The position numbers were made by a program, and so were the translations under genes. From Streptomyces sp. G-G2 (GTDB taxonomy: Bacteria > Actinomycetota > Actinomycetes > Streptomycetales > Streptomycetaceae), in assembly GCF_030063135.1 (NCBI RefSeq), contig NZ_JASISO010000055.1, positions 1 to 49,968 on the forward strand: a stretch of 49,968 nucleotides of DNA, written 5' to 3'. The notes under the pieces are model-generated. The model made no database searches, was not told the DNA's origin, and saw only the letters and a list, made by a program, of their open reading frames with translations. Shown one piece after another: positions 13,780 to 22,660 of this stretch. Position 1 is the first letter of the stretch; each line of letters starts with the position of its first letter.

Positions 13780-16296
13780 ATGTCCCAGAGAAGGCGCAGG
13801 TCCTTGGCGCTCCTGACCTCGGGAGTCCTCGCACTGCCGCTGCTGGCGGGCTGCGGGGCCGATGACGACGGCGGCCCGGCCGCCGCCGGTCCGGACATCT
13901 CGGCCGCCACCCGCGACCGGGTGGCCGACGGGGGTGCGGTGCGCTGGGCCGTCGACTCCCTCCCGGAGACCCTCAACACCTTCCAGGCCGACGCCGACGC
14001 CACCACCGGCCGGATCGCCGGGGCGGTCCTGCCGCACCTCTTCGTCATGGACGGAAAGGGGCGGCCCGCCGCCAATCCGGACTTCCTGGAGAAGGCCGAG
14101 GTCATCGAGCGCGAACCCAAGCAGGTCGTGCTCTACAAGCTCAACCAGCAGGCCGTGTGGAGCGACGGGCGGGAGATCGGCGCGCCCGACTTCGTGGCCC
14201 AGTGGCGGGCGCTGAACGGCAAGGACTCGGCGTACTGGACGGCCCGCAACGCCGGGTACGACCGGATCGAGAAGATCGAGCGCGGCGCCAACGACCTCGA
14301 GGTCAAGGTCACCTTCGCCAAGACCTACACCGACTGGCGCTCGCTCTTCAGCCCGCTCTACCCCAAGCAGGTCACCGGCAGCCCCGAGGCCTTCAACGAA
14401 GGCGCGCGCGGCGCACTCAAGGTCACCGCGGGCCCCTTCGGCCTCGGCGCCGTCGACAAGAAGGCCGGCACCGTCGCCCTCTCGCGCAACCCCCGCTGGT
14501 GGGGCCGGCCCGCCAAGCTCGACTCCCTCGTCCTGACGGCCGTGCCCCGGGCAGAGCGCCCCGCCGCGCTCGCCGCCGGAAAGCTCGACCTGGCCGAGAT
14601 CGACCGCACCGGCGCCGACCGCATCGCGCTCGCCCACCGGGACGCCGGGCAGTCGAGGGGCGGCGCTCCCGCCCACGGCCCCGGCGCCTCCGTGACCGCC
14701 GCCCAGGCCACGCTCTCCTGGGCGCTCGCCTTCGGCGCCGACGAGGGCAAGGCCCAGGCCGAGCAGGAGACGCGCAAGAAGAACACCGAGGCCGCGTCGG
14801 CGTACGCCGACCAGCAGAAGGCCCTGCGCTCCTTCACCGTGCGCAAGTCCCTGGAGCCCGCCTACACCCAGCTCGCGATGAACGGGGCCTCCGGTCCCCT
14901 CTCCGACGAGCGGGTCCGCCGGGCCGTGGCCCGGGCCCTGGACCGCCAGACGCTCACCGAGATCGTGCTCAAGCCGCTGGGCCTGCCCGCCCACCCCGTC
15001 GGCAGCCACGTGGCCCTGGCCGGGCAGCGCGCGTACGTCGACAACAGCGACGCCCTCGGCGGCCAGGACACCCAGGCCGCCCAGGCCCTCCTCGCCGACG
15101 CGGGCTGGCGCAAGGGCGGCAAGCTCACCGAACCCGAGGGCGCCAAGGCGGGCTCCGAGAGCGACAAGAAGGACGACGGGAAGACCCCCGCCAAGCCCGC
15201 CGCCCCCGCCGCGGCCCCCGGCGCCGCCGCGGACGGGGACGGCACCGGCAACGACGGCCTCTACATCGTGGGCCAGGACGACCGCAACGGCGCCCGTCCG
15301 CCCGCGGCCCTGAACCCGGCCCTGCGCCCCGTCCCGCTCCCGGCCCTGCGCCCCGGCGACCGCCCGGCCCGGCCCGCCGACGAGAGCGCCCACCGGCCCG
15401 AGGGGCCCGTCGAGCCGCACGCGGGCGGGGTCCCCGAGGGCGAGTACCGCCACGCCCCCGACGGCGAGATCGTCGACGCCGACCGCTTCGCCGCGGGCGT
15501 TCAGCAGCCCTCCCCGGTGCTGGCCGCCGTACCGCTGGCCGAACAGCAGGAGGCCGCGCTCCTCGCCCAGGCCGCCCGGGCCGCCCAGGCCGCGGTCGCC
15601 GTCGACGACGGCAAGCGCAGCCCGGCCCTGGACGCCGAGATGGCACCGGCCGAGGACCAGGCCGAGGGCAAGGCCAGCCCGGCCCCGGCTCCGGCCAAGC
15701 ACACCGTCCGCACCTCCGGCGCGATGCTCGCCAAGGACGGCAAGCCGCTCACCCTGCGCTTCGTCCTCCCGTCCGGCCCCGGCTCGGAGGCCCTGCGCAC
15801 GGTCGGCGAGCGGATCTCCCAGATGCTCCAGAAGGTCGGGGTCAGCACCGAGCTGACCAAGGTCCCCGACGAGAGCTTCTTCAAGGACCACATCGCCTCG
15901 GGCCAGTACGACCTGGCCCTGTACTCGTGGCCCGCGACCGCCTTCCCGGCCACCGACGCCCGGCCGATCTTCGTCAAGCCGGAGCCCGCGGCCGACGGTT
16001 CGCTGCTCGTCGAGCAGAACTACACCCGGGTCGGCACCGACCGCATCGACCAGTTGTTCGACCAGGCGCTCGGCGAGTTGGACGAGGAGCAGTCCCGCGA
16101 GCTGATGCGCAAGGCGGACGCCCGCATCTGGGCGGCGGCCGGATCCATCCCGCTCTACCAGCGCCCCGAACTGGTGGCCGCGAAGCCCTCCCTCATGAAC
16201 GCGGGCGCCTTCGGTCTCGGCGCCCCCCGCTTCCAGGACATCGGCTGGGCGAAGCCGGCGGGCGCGGCGAAGGAAAAGACCGCCAAGAAGAGCTGA
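13780..16296 (+). CDS. Family 5 extracellular solute-binding lipoprotein (peptide type), extra long
   Basis: An 838-residue lipoprotein. The signal peptide ends with the lipobox LLAGC (Cys about residue 25). The SBP_bac_5 features are AVDSLPETLNTFQ, the strand VWSDGREIGAPDFVAQWRAL, LSRNPRWWGRPAKLDSLVL and a C-terminal QYDLALYSWPATAFPATDA. Normal family members are about 520-600 residues. Here residues about 447-647 are a Pro/Ala/Asp-rich, poorly conserved insertion, and another Ala/Glu/Lys-rich insertion lies at about 287-350. The ATG is preceded by GGAGG; a longer open frame upstream is not needed. No permease or ATPase gene adjoins it. It lies close to two opp operons and may feed one of them, or have become a sensor or orphan receptor. 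Confidence 0.88.
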   Translation: MSQRRRRSLALLTSGVLALPLLAGCGADDDGGPAAAGPDISAATRDRVADGGAVRWAVDSLPETLNTFQADADATTGRIAGAVLPHLFVMDGKGRPAANPDFLEKAEVIEREPKQVVLYKLNQQAVWSDGREIGAPDFVAQWRALNGKDSAYWTARNAGYDRIEKIERGANDLEVKVTFAKTYTDWRSLFSPLYPKQVTGSPEAFNEGARGALKVTAGPFGLGAVDKKAGTVALSRNPRWWGRPAKLDSLVLTAVPRAERPAALAAGKLDLAEIDRTGADRIALAHRDAGQSRGGAPAHGPGASVTAAQATLSWALAFGADEGKAQAEQETRKKNTEAASAYADQQKALRSFTVRKSLEPAYTQLAMNGASGPLSDERVRRAVARALDRQTLTEIVLKPLGLPAHPVGSHVALAGQRAYVDNSDALGGQDTQAAQALLADAGWRKGGKLTEPEGAKAGSESDKKDDGKTPAKPAAPAAAPGAAADGDGTGNDGLYIVGQDDRNGARPPAALNPALRPVPLPALRPGDRPARPADESAHRPEGPVEPHAGGVPEGEYRHAPDGEIVDADRFAAGVQQPSPVLAAVPLAEQQEAALLAQAARAAQAAVAVDDGKRSPALDAEMAPAEDQAEGKASPAPAPAKHTVRTSGAMLAKDGKPLTLRFVLPSGPGSEALRTVGERISQMLQKVGVSTELTKVPDESFFKDHIASGQYDLALYSWPATAFPATDARPIFVKPEPAADGSLLVEQNYTRVGTDRIDQLFDQALGELDEEQSRELMRKADARIWAAAGSIPLYQRPELVAAKPSLMNAGAFGLGAPRFQDIGWAKPAGAAKEKTAKKS

Positions 16297-16342
16297 CCGG
16301 CACCCCAAGGACGGGTGAACAAGCTCAGAAGTGACTCAAGTC

Positions 16343-16372
16343 CCTTGCCCGCCGCCGACCCGGCGGGCAAGG
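16343..16372 (+). terminator. Stem-loop terminator after the binding-protein gene
   Basis: CCTTGCCCGCCG (16343-16354) and CGGCGGGCAAGG (16361-16372) make a perfect 12-bp stem with a 6-nt loop, 46 bp past the stop codon. The rest of the 315-bp gap to typA (16297-16611) has no gene. A TACGAT hexamer at 16514-16519 is the best -10 candidate for typA. Confidence 0.75.
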
Positions 16373-16611
16373 TCGTAGATACCCATTGACCCGCACGAAC
16401 ACCGGCCGGGACCCCCCACCCCAGACCCGGCCCACGGCGCTCCGGCATGCTGTTCCGCTCAGTCGTCCAGCCTCTTGACAGACCCCCCGGCAGGCAGTTC
16501 CCGCTGCGCCACGTACGATGGGGTAAGGCCGTGGCAGGTTTTTCCGCCCGGCGGGCGCGCGTGCCGACCGTACGCGACGCCATCCACGATTCCGGGAGAA
16601 GCGCCGCCAGT

Positions 16612-18510
16612 ATGACCACGCGCCACGACATTCGTAATGTAGCCATCGTCGCCCACGTCGACCATGGCAAGACGACCCTCGTCGACGCCATGCTGAAGCA
16701 GGCCGGTGCCTTCGCCGCCCACCAGCACCTCGACGACCGCATGATGGACTCGAACGACCTGGAGCGCGAGAAGGGCATCACCATTCTCGCGAAGAACACG
16801 GCCGTCAAGTACCACCCGAAGGAGGGTGGCGCGCCGATCACGATCAACATCATCGACACCCCGGGCCACGCCGACTTCGGTGGCGAGGTCGAGCGCGGTC
16901 TGTCGATGGTGGACGCGGTCGTCCTCCTCGTCGACGCCTCCGAGGGCCCGCTGCCTCAGACGCGCTTCGTGCTCCGCAAGGCGCTGCAGGCGAAGATGCC
17001 GGTCATCCTCTGCATCAACAAGACCGACCGTCCCGACTCCCGGATCGACGAGGTCGTCAACGAGACGTACGACCTCTTCCTGGACCTGGACGCCACCGAG
17101 GAGCAGATCGAGTTCCCGATCGTCTACGCCTGTGCGCGTGACGGCGTGGCCTCGCTGACCAAGCCGGAGGACGGCACCGTCCCGGCCGACAGCGAGAACC
17201 TGGAGCCGTTCTTCTCCACCATCCTGTCGACCGTCCCGGCCCCCGAGTACGACGAGGCCGCGCCGCTCCAGGCCCACGTCACCAACCTGGACGCCGACAA
17301 CTTCCTCGGCCGCATCGCACTCGTCCGCGTCGAGCAGGGCGAGCTGCGCAAGGGCCAGACCGTCACCTGGATCAAGCGCGACGGTTCGCAGTCGAACGTC
17401 CGCATCACCGAGCTGCTCATGACCGAGGCGCTCACCCGCAAGCCCGCCGAGGTGGCGGGCCCGGGTGACATCTGCGCGGTCGCCGGTTTCCCCGACATCA
17501 TGATCGGCGAGACCCTGGCCGACCCGGAGAACCCGATCGCGCTGCCGCTGATCACGGTCGACGAGCCGGCGATCTCCATGACCATCGGGACGAACACCTC
17601 CCCGATGGTCGGCCGCGGCGGCAGCGGCAAGGGCGCGGACGCCAAGTCCGTGGTCAAGGACCGCAAGGTCACCGCCCGTCAGGTCAAGGACCGTCTGGAC
17701 CGCGAGCTGATCGGTAACGTCTCGCTCCGCGTCCTGGACACCGAGCGCCCCGACGCCTGGGAGGTGCAGGGCCGCGGTGAGCTGGCGCTGGCCATCCTGG
17801 TCGAGCAGATGCGCCGCGAGGGCTTCGAGCTGACCATCGGCAAGCCGCAGGTCGTCACGCAGGTCGTCGACGGCAAGGTGCACGAGCCGGTCGAGCGCAT
17901 GACGGTCGACGTCCCCGAGGAGCACATGGGCGCGGTCACGCAGCTCATGGGCATCCGCAAGGGCCGTATGGACAACATGTCGAACCACGGCTCCGGCTGG
18001 GTCCGCATGGAGTTCGTCGTCCCGTCCCGAGGCCTCATCGGCTTCCGTACGGAGTTCCTGACCAACACCCGCGGTACGGGCATCGCGCACTCGATCCACG
18101 AGGGCCTGGAGCCGTGGTTCGGCGAGCTGAAGACCCGTAACAACGGCTCCCTGGTCGCCGACCGCGCCGGTTCGGTCACGCCGTTCGCGATGATCAACCT
18201 GCAGGAGCGCGGCGTGCTGTTCACCGCCCCCGGCACCGAGGTGTACGAGGGCATGATCATCGGCGAGAACTCGCGCGCCGACGACATGGACGTGAACATC
18301 ACCAAGGAGAAGAAGCTCACCAACATGCGTGCGGCTTCCGCGGACAACACGGAGAACGTGGTGCCCCCGCGCAACCTGTCGCTGGAGCAGTCCCTGGAGT
18401 TCTGCCGCGACGACGAATGCGTCGAGGTGACCCCGGAGGCCGTCCGCATCCGCAAGGTCGTTCTGGACCAGAAGGAGCGCGGTCGTACCTCTTCGCGCGC
18501 CAAGCGGTAG
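16612..18510 (+). CDS. typA: Translational GTPase TypA/BipA
   Basis: A 632-residue ribosome-associated GTPase that assists 50S assembly and translation under stress. The G domain is complete: G1 AHVDHGKTT, a switch region with REKGITILAKNT, G3 DTPGHADFGGEVERG, G4 NKTDRPDSR and a G5 region (residues about 5-200). Domains II, III, V and the TypA-specific C-terminal domain follow (RMTVDVPEEHMGAVTQLMG, GLIGFRTEFLTNTRGTG, TNMRAASADNTENVVPPRN). Length is normal for actinobacteria. The ATG at 16612 begins the conserved MTTRHDIRNVAIVAHVDHGK; upstream open sequence is not conserved-looking. Codon use is notably strong in C/G, suggesting good expression. Confidence 0.97.
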   Translation: MTTRHDIRNVAIVAHVDHGKTTLVDAMLKQAGAFAAHQHLDDRMMDSNDLEREKGITILAKNTAVKYHPKEGGAPITINIIDTPGHADFGGEVERGLSMVDAVVLLVDASEGPLPQTRFVLRKALQAKMPVILCINKTDRPDSRIDEVVNETYDLFLDLDATEEQIEFPIVYACARDGVASLTKPEDGTVPADSENLEPFFSTILSTVPAPEYDEAAPLQAHVTNLDADNFLGRIALVRVEQGELRKGQTVTWIKRDGSQSNVRITELLMTEALTRKPAEVAGPGDICAVAGFPDIMIGETLADPENPIALPLITVDEPAISMTIGTNTSPMVGRGGSGKGADAKSVVKDRKVTARQVKDRLDRELIGNVSLRVLDTERPDAWEVQGRGELALAILVEQMRREGFELTIGKPQVVTQVVDGKVHEPVERMTVDVPEEHMGAVTQLMGIRKGRMDNMSNHGSGWVRMEFVVPSRGLIGFRTEFLTNTRGTGIAHSIHEGLEPWFGELKTRNNGSLVADRAGSVTPFAMINLQERGVLFTAPGTEVYEGMIIGENSRADDMDVNITKEKKLTNMRAASADNTENVVPPRNLSLEQSLEFCRDDECVEVTPEAVRIRKVVLDQKERGRTSSRAKR

Positions 18511-18537
18511 TTGCCGCCTGCGTCATCGTTTGTGAGT

Positions 18538-18584
18538 CAGCCCCTGCGTTCACGGCCTCCGTGAACGCAGGGGCTGTTCGCTTT
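18538..18584 (+). terminator. Strong intrinsic terminator of typA
   Basis: CAGCCCCTGCGTTCAC (18538-18553) and GTGAACGCAGGGGCTG (18561-18576) form a perfect 16-bp stem with a 7-nt loop, followed by TTCGCTTTT. This is a textbook intrinsic terminator, 27 bp after the stop. Confidence 0.95.
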
Positions 18585-18609
18585 TGTCAAGCGGATTATC
18601 TCGTTCTGG

Positions 18610-18698
18610 TGTCCGTATATCGGTCGTCACACTCCGGAAGACGCACTAACCGTCCGTTTCGCGGGTGTCTGTCTAGGCTCACTTTGTCCGCATATCGG
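18610..18698. promoter_or_regulatory. Duplicated TGTCCG(T/C)ATATCGG sites upstream of the first oligopeptide operon
   Basis: The 418-bp gap 18511-18928 is AT-richer than its surroundings. It holds TGTCCGTATATCGG at 18610-18623 and TGTCCGCATATCGG at 18685-18698, 75 bp apart and differing at one base. They look like two binding sites for one regulator of the opp/bldK-like operon. Other AT-rich stretches (18719-18775) may hold the promoter. Confidence 0.5.
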
Positions 18699-18892
18699 GC
18701 TGCTGACCTGTACTGATGTTGTCAAAACGAGACCCTTTAAGTGTGGTTTACGGGTCCGCTGTACTTAATAGTTGGCAACAAGCTCGGGTCAATGGGTCAC
18801 GCACTGTGGGGAGTGTCGACTCACGAGCACACTGTGGGTAACTCGTCGCGAAAACGCTGTCAGGGGTGTCAGCGTGCGACCGGGTGCCCCGT

Positions 18893-18906
18893 CTTGTACT
18901 GACAAG
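18893..18906. promoter_or_regulatory. Palindrome just upstream of the first binding-protein start
   Basis: CTTGT-ACTG-ACAAG is a perfect 5-bp inverted repeat that ends 8 bp before the GAGGAGG ribosome-binding site of the lipoprotein gene. In the leader RNA it would form a small hairpin; in DNA it could be an operator. Confidence 0.35.
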
Positions 18907-18928
18907 TGGACTCATGAGGAGGAAACCC

Positions 18929-20575
18929 ATGCGTGGTGCCAAGAGCGCCAAGTGGGTCGCGGGTGCGGCAATCATTGCCCTGTCCGTGACTGCCTGCGGT
19001 GGTGGCGGGGACAAGAAGGCCGATGCGGGTGCCGCTGGCGGTACGTTCCGTCTCGGTATCACCGAGCCGACCGCGATCGACCCGTTTAACACGCAGGAGT
19101 CTGAGGGCGCCCTGGTCGCGCACAACCTCTTCACCGGCCTGTACACCGCCACCCCGGACGGCAAGCTGAAGCCGGCTCTGGCCGAGTCGTTCACCACGAG
19201 CGACGACGGCAAGACCTGGACCTTCAAGATCAAGGCCGGCACCAAGTTCACCAACGGTGAAGTGGTCGACGCCGAGTCGTTCATCCGTGGCTGGACCCGC
19301 ACCGTCGCGAAGGCCTCCGCCTCCGACGTGGCGTACCCGATGGACGGAATCGCCGGTTACAAGGAGCTCAACGGCGGCACCAGCGACAAGTTCGCCGGTC
19401 TCACCGCTCCGGACGCCAACACGCTGAAGGTCGAGCTGTCCGCGGCTGACTTCGAGTTCGACAAGAAGACCGTTCACACGGCCTTCAGCCCCGTTCCGAA
19501 GGCCGCCGGCGCCGCCAGCAACAAGGCGTACAACGACGCTCCCATCGGCAACGGCCCCTTCAAGATGGAGGGTTCGTGGCAGCACAACAAGTCCATCACC
19601 ATGGTCCGTAACGACGACTACGGCATGGAGAAGGCGAAGCTGGCGAAGGTCGAGATCTCGATCCTCAACTCCGCCAACGCCGCCACCCTCGAGTACCAGG
19701 GCTACCAGTCCGGCACCTTCGACTGGGCGCGCATGCCCACGCCGCAGCTGCCGGTCGCCAAGGCCAAGTACTCGGCGAAGAAGCAGTGGATCGAAGCCGA
19801 CACCTCGGGTATCAACTACCTGGTCGTCTTCAACCAGAACGCGCCGATGAACAACGTGGACGCGCGCAAGGCCATCTCCTACGCGATCGACCGCGAGGCC
19901 ATCGCCAAGGGCGTCTTCCAGGGCATGCAGAAGCCCGCCACCTCCGTGCTCCCGCCGTCGTTCGCGGACACGTACACGGACAACCTCTGCACCTCCTGCA
20001 TCAAGCAGGACAAGGACAAGGCCAAGGAGTACGCGGCCAAGGGCAACCTGAAGCCGGGCACCGTCCTGGACTTCGGCTACAACACCGGTGGCGGCCACGA
20101 AGAGTGGGTCCAGGCCATCGCGCAGCAGCTGAAGGACGTCCTCGGCCTTGAGGTCAAGCTGAACGGCAAGCCGTTCAAGGAGGCCCTGAGCCAGCAGCAG
20201 GACAAGGCGACCGCCGGTATCTGGCGTTCGGCGTGGGGCGCGGACTACCCGACCCCGGACAACTTCCTGTTCCCGCTGCTCGACTCCGGTTCGATCAACG
20301 AGGACCCGGCGACGGGCAAGGCCCAGGGCGACAACCGCGGCCGCTACAACAACCCGAAGTTCGACGACCTGATCACCAAGGCTCGTGCCACCAAGGACCC
20401 GGCCGCTCGCGCCGCGGTCTACAAGGAGGCCGAGAAGATCGCGGTCGAGGACGACCAGGCGCTCATCCCGACCTGGAAGCGCACGCAGTACCGCCTCGCC
20501 AACACGGACAAGTTCACCAACATGAACATGGACTTCTTCGAGGACCCGAACCTCGCGGAAATCACCGCCAAGTAG
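18929..20575 (+). CDS. Oligopeptide ABC transporter, substrate-binding lipoprotein (BldKB-like position)
   Basis: A 548-residue lipoprotein of the SBP_bac_5 (OppA/DppA) family. The signal peptide MRGAKSAKWVAGAAIIALSV leads to the lipobox VTAC, with Cys near residue 23. Conserved features include GTFRLGITEPTAIDPFN, FTNGEVVDAESFIRGWTRTV, IGNGPFKMEGSW and WGADYPTPDNFLFPLLDSG. It captures oligopeptides outside the cell and hands them to the permease pair encoded downstream. I chose ATG 18929 because GAGGAGG stands 6 nt upstream and the protein then begins with a normal signal peptide. By recalled synteny (next to typA, before mshB) this operon corresponds to bldK, which imports a signal needed for aerial growth in S. 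coelicolor. As I recall, the published bldK order places a permease gene first, unlike here, so I leave the symbol blank. Confidence 0.92.
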   Translation: MRGAKSAKWVAGAAIIALSVTACGGGGDKKADAGAAGGTFRLGITEPTAIDPFNTQESEGALVAHNLFTGLYTATPDGKLKPALAESFTTSDDGKTWTFKIKAGTKFTNGEVVDAESFIRGWTRTVAKASASDVAYPMDGIAGYKELNGGTSDKFAGLTAPDANTLKVELSAADFEFDKKTVHTAFSPVPKAAGAASNKAYNDAPIGNGPFKMEGSWQHNKSITMVRNDDYGMEKAKLAKVEISILNSANAATLEYQGYQSGTFDWARMPTPQLPVAKAKYSAKKQWIEADTSGINYLVVFNQNAPMNNVDARKAISYAIDREAIAKGVFQGMQKPATSVLPPSFADTYTDNLCTSCIKQDKDKAKEYAAKGNLKPGTVLDFGYNTGGGHEEWVQAIAQQLKDVLGLEVKLNGKPFKEALSQQQDKATAGIWRSAWGADYPTPDNFLFPLLDSGSINEDPATGKAQGDNRGRYNNPKFDDLITKARATKDPAARAAVYKEAEKIAVEDDQALIPTWKRTQYRLANTDKFTNMNMDFFEDPNLAEITAK

Positions 20576-20599
20576 GCGTGCTTCTTCACCAGTAGGTAG

Positions 20600-20649
20600 G
20601 CGAAGGCTGTGGAGGTCGAAGTAACTTCTTCGGTCTCCACGGCCTTCGC
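20600..20649 (+). other. Intercistronic hairpin between binding-protein and permease genes (operon 1)
   Basis: GCGAAGGCTGTGGAG (20600-20614) pairs with CTCCACGGCCTTCGC (20635-20649): 15 bp with one G-U pair and a 20-nt loop, 25 bp after the lipoprotein stop codon. Stem-loops here often protect the binding-protein mRNA or partly terminate transcription, so that the receptor is made in excess over the membrane parts. Confidence 0.7.
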
Positions 20650-20757
20650 TCAGTCCCGGGCGCACCCCTCATCTCTCCCGTTCCGCGCCCGGATGCGGCC
20701 AATCTCCCGATCGGATGATGCCGCCAACCCCCACGCTCAGTATGTGAAGGAGGCATC

Positions 20758-21681
20758 GTGGGCAGATATGTGATCCGGCGGCTCGGACAGATGGTGGTCG
20801 TCCTCTTCGGTGCGACGATTATTCTCTTTGGCTGTCTCTTCGTGCTCCCGGGCGACCCGGTGGGTTCGCTCGGCGGTGACAAGGCCCGCGACCCGGCGGT
20901 CGTCGAAGCGCTCCGTGAACGCTATGGACTCAACGACCCGCTGCCGGTCCAGTACGGCCACTTCGTCACGAACCTCGTACAGGGCGACCTCGGTGAGGAC
21001 TTCACCCAGCGGCGCCCCGTGACCGAGGTCCTCCAGCCGAAGCTCGTGAACACCGCCGAGCTGGCGCTGCTGGCCATCGTTCTCGACATCGCGATCGGCC
21101 TGTTCGCCGGCCTGATCGCCGCGCTGTTCAGATACTCCTTCTGGGACGTACTGATCACGCTCCTGACCACCATGGCCGTCGGCTTCCCGTCCTTCGTGAT
21201 CGGCATGGTCTTCCAGAAGGTCTTCGTGATCCAGCTCGAATGGGTCCCGCTGATCTCGGACGGCACGTTCAAGTCGATGATCCTTCCCGCCTTCGTGCTC
21301 GCGATCCTCGACGCCGCGCTCGTGGCGCGGCTCATGCGCGGCACCATGCTGGAGGTGCTGAAGGCCGACTACGTCAAGACGGCCGTCGCCAAGGGCCTGC
21401 CGCGCCGGACCGTGCTCGTCAAGCACGTCATGCGGAACTCGATCATCCCGGTCGTCACGTACCTGGGCATCTCCTTCGGCTCGCTGCTCGGTGGCGCGCT
21501 GATCACCGAGGCGATCTTCAACTGGGACGGCATCGGGCTCGCCCTGGTGCAGGCGGTCCAGCAGCAGAACAACCCGATCATCATCGGCGTGGTGACCTTC
21601 GGCGTCGCCGTGTTCGTGCTGCTCAACCTCATCGTCGACCTCTTGTACGCGGTCCTCGACCCCCGCATCCGCCTCGCCTGA
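20758..21681 (+). CDS. Oligopeptide ABC transporter permease (OppB/DppB type)
   Basis: A 307-residue inner-membrane protein with six predicted helices. The N terminus MGRYVIRRLGQMVVVLFGAT is the typical OppB first helix. The cytoplasmic coupling motif is DYVKTAVAKGLPRRTVLVKH, followed by RNSIIPVVTYLG. It ends DLLYAVLDPRIRLA, the family C terminus. The GTG start follows GAAGGAGG. It forms a heterodimeric channel with the OppC-type protein encoded 31 bp downstream. Confidence 0.95.
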   Translation: MGRYVIRRLGQMVVVLFGATIILFGCLFVLPGDPVGSLGGDKARDPAVVEALRERYGLNDPLPVQYGHFVTNLVQGDLGEDFTQRRPVTEVLQPKLVNTAELALLAIVLDIAIGLFAGLIAALFRYSFWDVLITLLTTMAVGFPSFVIGMVFQKVFVIQLEWVPLISDGTFKSMILPAFVLAILDAALVARLMRGTMLEVLKADYVKTAVAKGLPRRTVLVKHVMRNSIIPVVTYLGISFGSLLGGALITEAIFNWDGIGLALVQAVQQQNNPIIIGVVTFGVAVFVLLNLIVDLLYAVLDPRIRLA

Positions 21682-21712
21682 TCCCAGGCAGCCCGTTCTA
21701 GGAGTCATACCC

Positions 21713-22645
21713 ATGACCGAGCTCACCAAGAGCACATCGGTGGCGGGGGACGCGACCGCCGCGGCAGGGGGCGCGAAGGCTGTCGAGGCCGAACCCGCCA
21801 TCGCCCGCGTCACCCAGTGGGGCGAGATCCGCCACCGCTTCCTCGCCAACAAGCTGGCGGTCGTCGGCCTCGCGCTGGTCCTCGGCCTGTTCGCCGTCGC
21901 GGCCTTCGCGTCGCTGATCGCGCCGCACGACCCGTACGCGCAGGACCTGACCAACACCCTGCAGTCTCCCGGTGGCGATCACCTGCTCGGTACGGACTCG
22001 CTCGGCCGTGACCAGCTCTCCCGCATCATCTACGGCAGCCAGATCGCGGTCATCGTCGGTCTCGCGTCGATCTTCCTGGCCTGTGCCATCGGCATCTTCA
22101 TCGGCGCCCTGGCCGGCTACTTCGGCCGCGCCACCGACTCGGTGCTGATGCGCATAGCCGACGTCTTCTTCGCGTTCCCGCTGCTCATCGGTGCCATCGT
22201 GATCATCATCGCGATGGGCCGAGGTGTCACCCCGGTGATCATCTCGCTGGCCGTGTTCTCGTGGCCGACGGTCGCCCGTCTGCTGCGCAGTTCGATCCTG
22301 TCGGTCCGTGAGGCCGACTACGTGCTGGCCGCTCGCGCCCTCGGCGCGGGCACCAACCGGATCATCACCCGTCACATCCTGCCCAACTCCATCGCCGCCG
22401 TCATGGCCTACGCCGCGTTCAACGTCGGCGGAGCCATCGTGGCCGAGGCGTCGCTGTCCTTCCTGGGCGTCGGCGTCAGCCCGGAGATCCCGGAGTGGGG
22501 CAACATGCTGGCCGGCGCCAAGGACTTCATGGGTGTCAAGGACTACCTGTGGACCTACCCCAGCATCGCGATCGTGCTGACCGTCCTTGGCTTCGTTTTC
22601 GTCGGTGACGGGCTCCGCGACGCCCTCGACCCGAAGCTGCGCTAG
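21713..22645 (+). CDS. Oligopeptide ABC transporter permease (OppC/DppC type)
   Basis: A 310-residue permease. About 45 cytoplasmic residues precede the OppC N-terminal segment (RHRFLANKLAVVGLALVLGL). Further landmarks are HLLGTDSLGRDQLSRIIYG, the coupling motif READYVLAARALGAGTNRII, and the C terminus VGDGLRDALDPKLR. It has six predicted membrane helices. It pairs with the upstream OppB-type permease; the ATPase gene begins 15 bp after its stop. Confidence 0.95.
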   Translation: MTELTKSTSVAGDATAAAGGAKAVEAEPAIARVTQWGEIRHRFLANKLAVVGLALVLGLFAVAAFASLIAPHDPYAQDLTNTLQSPGGDHLLGTDSLGRDQLSRIIYGSQIAVIVGLASIFLACAIGIFIGALAGYFGRATDSVLMRIADVFFAFPLLIGAIVIIIAMGRGVTPVIISLAVFSWPTVARLLRSSILSVREADYVLAARALGAGTNRIITRHILPNSIAAVMAYAAFNVGGAIVAEASLSFLGVGVSPEIPEWGNMLAGAKDFMGVKDYLWTYPSIAIVLTVLGFVFVGDGLRDALDPKLR

Positions 22646-22660
22646 AAGGGCGGCACCACA

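Noticed and set aside
16475..16480. TTGACA resembling a -35 box upstream of typA
   Set aside because: No -10-like hexamer lies 16-19 bp downstream; the nearest good one (TACGAT at 16514) is 33 bp away.
18774..18783. TGGCAACAAG as an AdpA-binding site upstream of the bldK-like operon
   Set aside because: It fails the AdpA consensus at position 5 and has no paired site.
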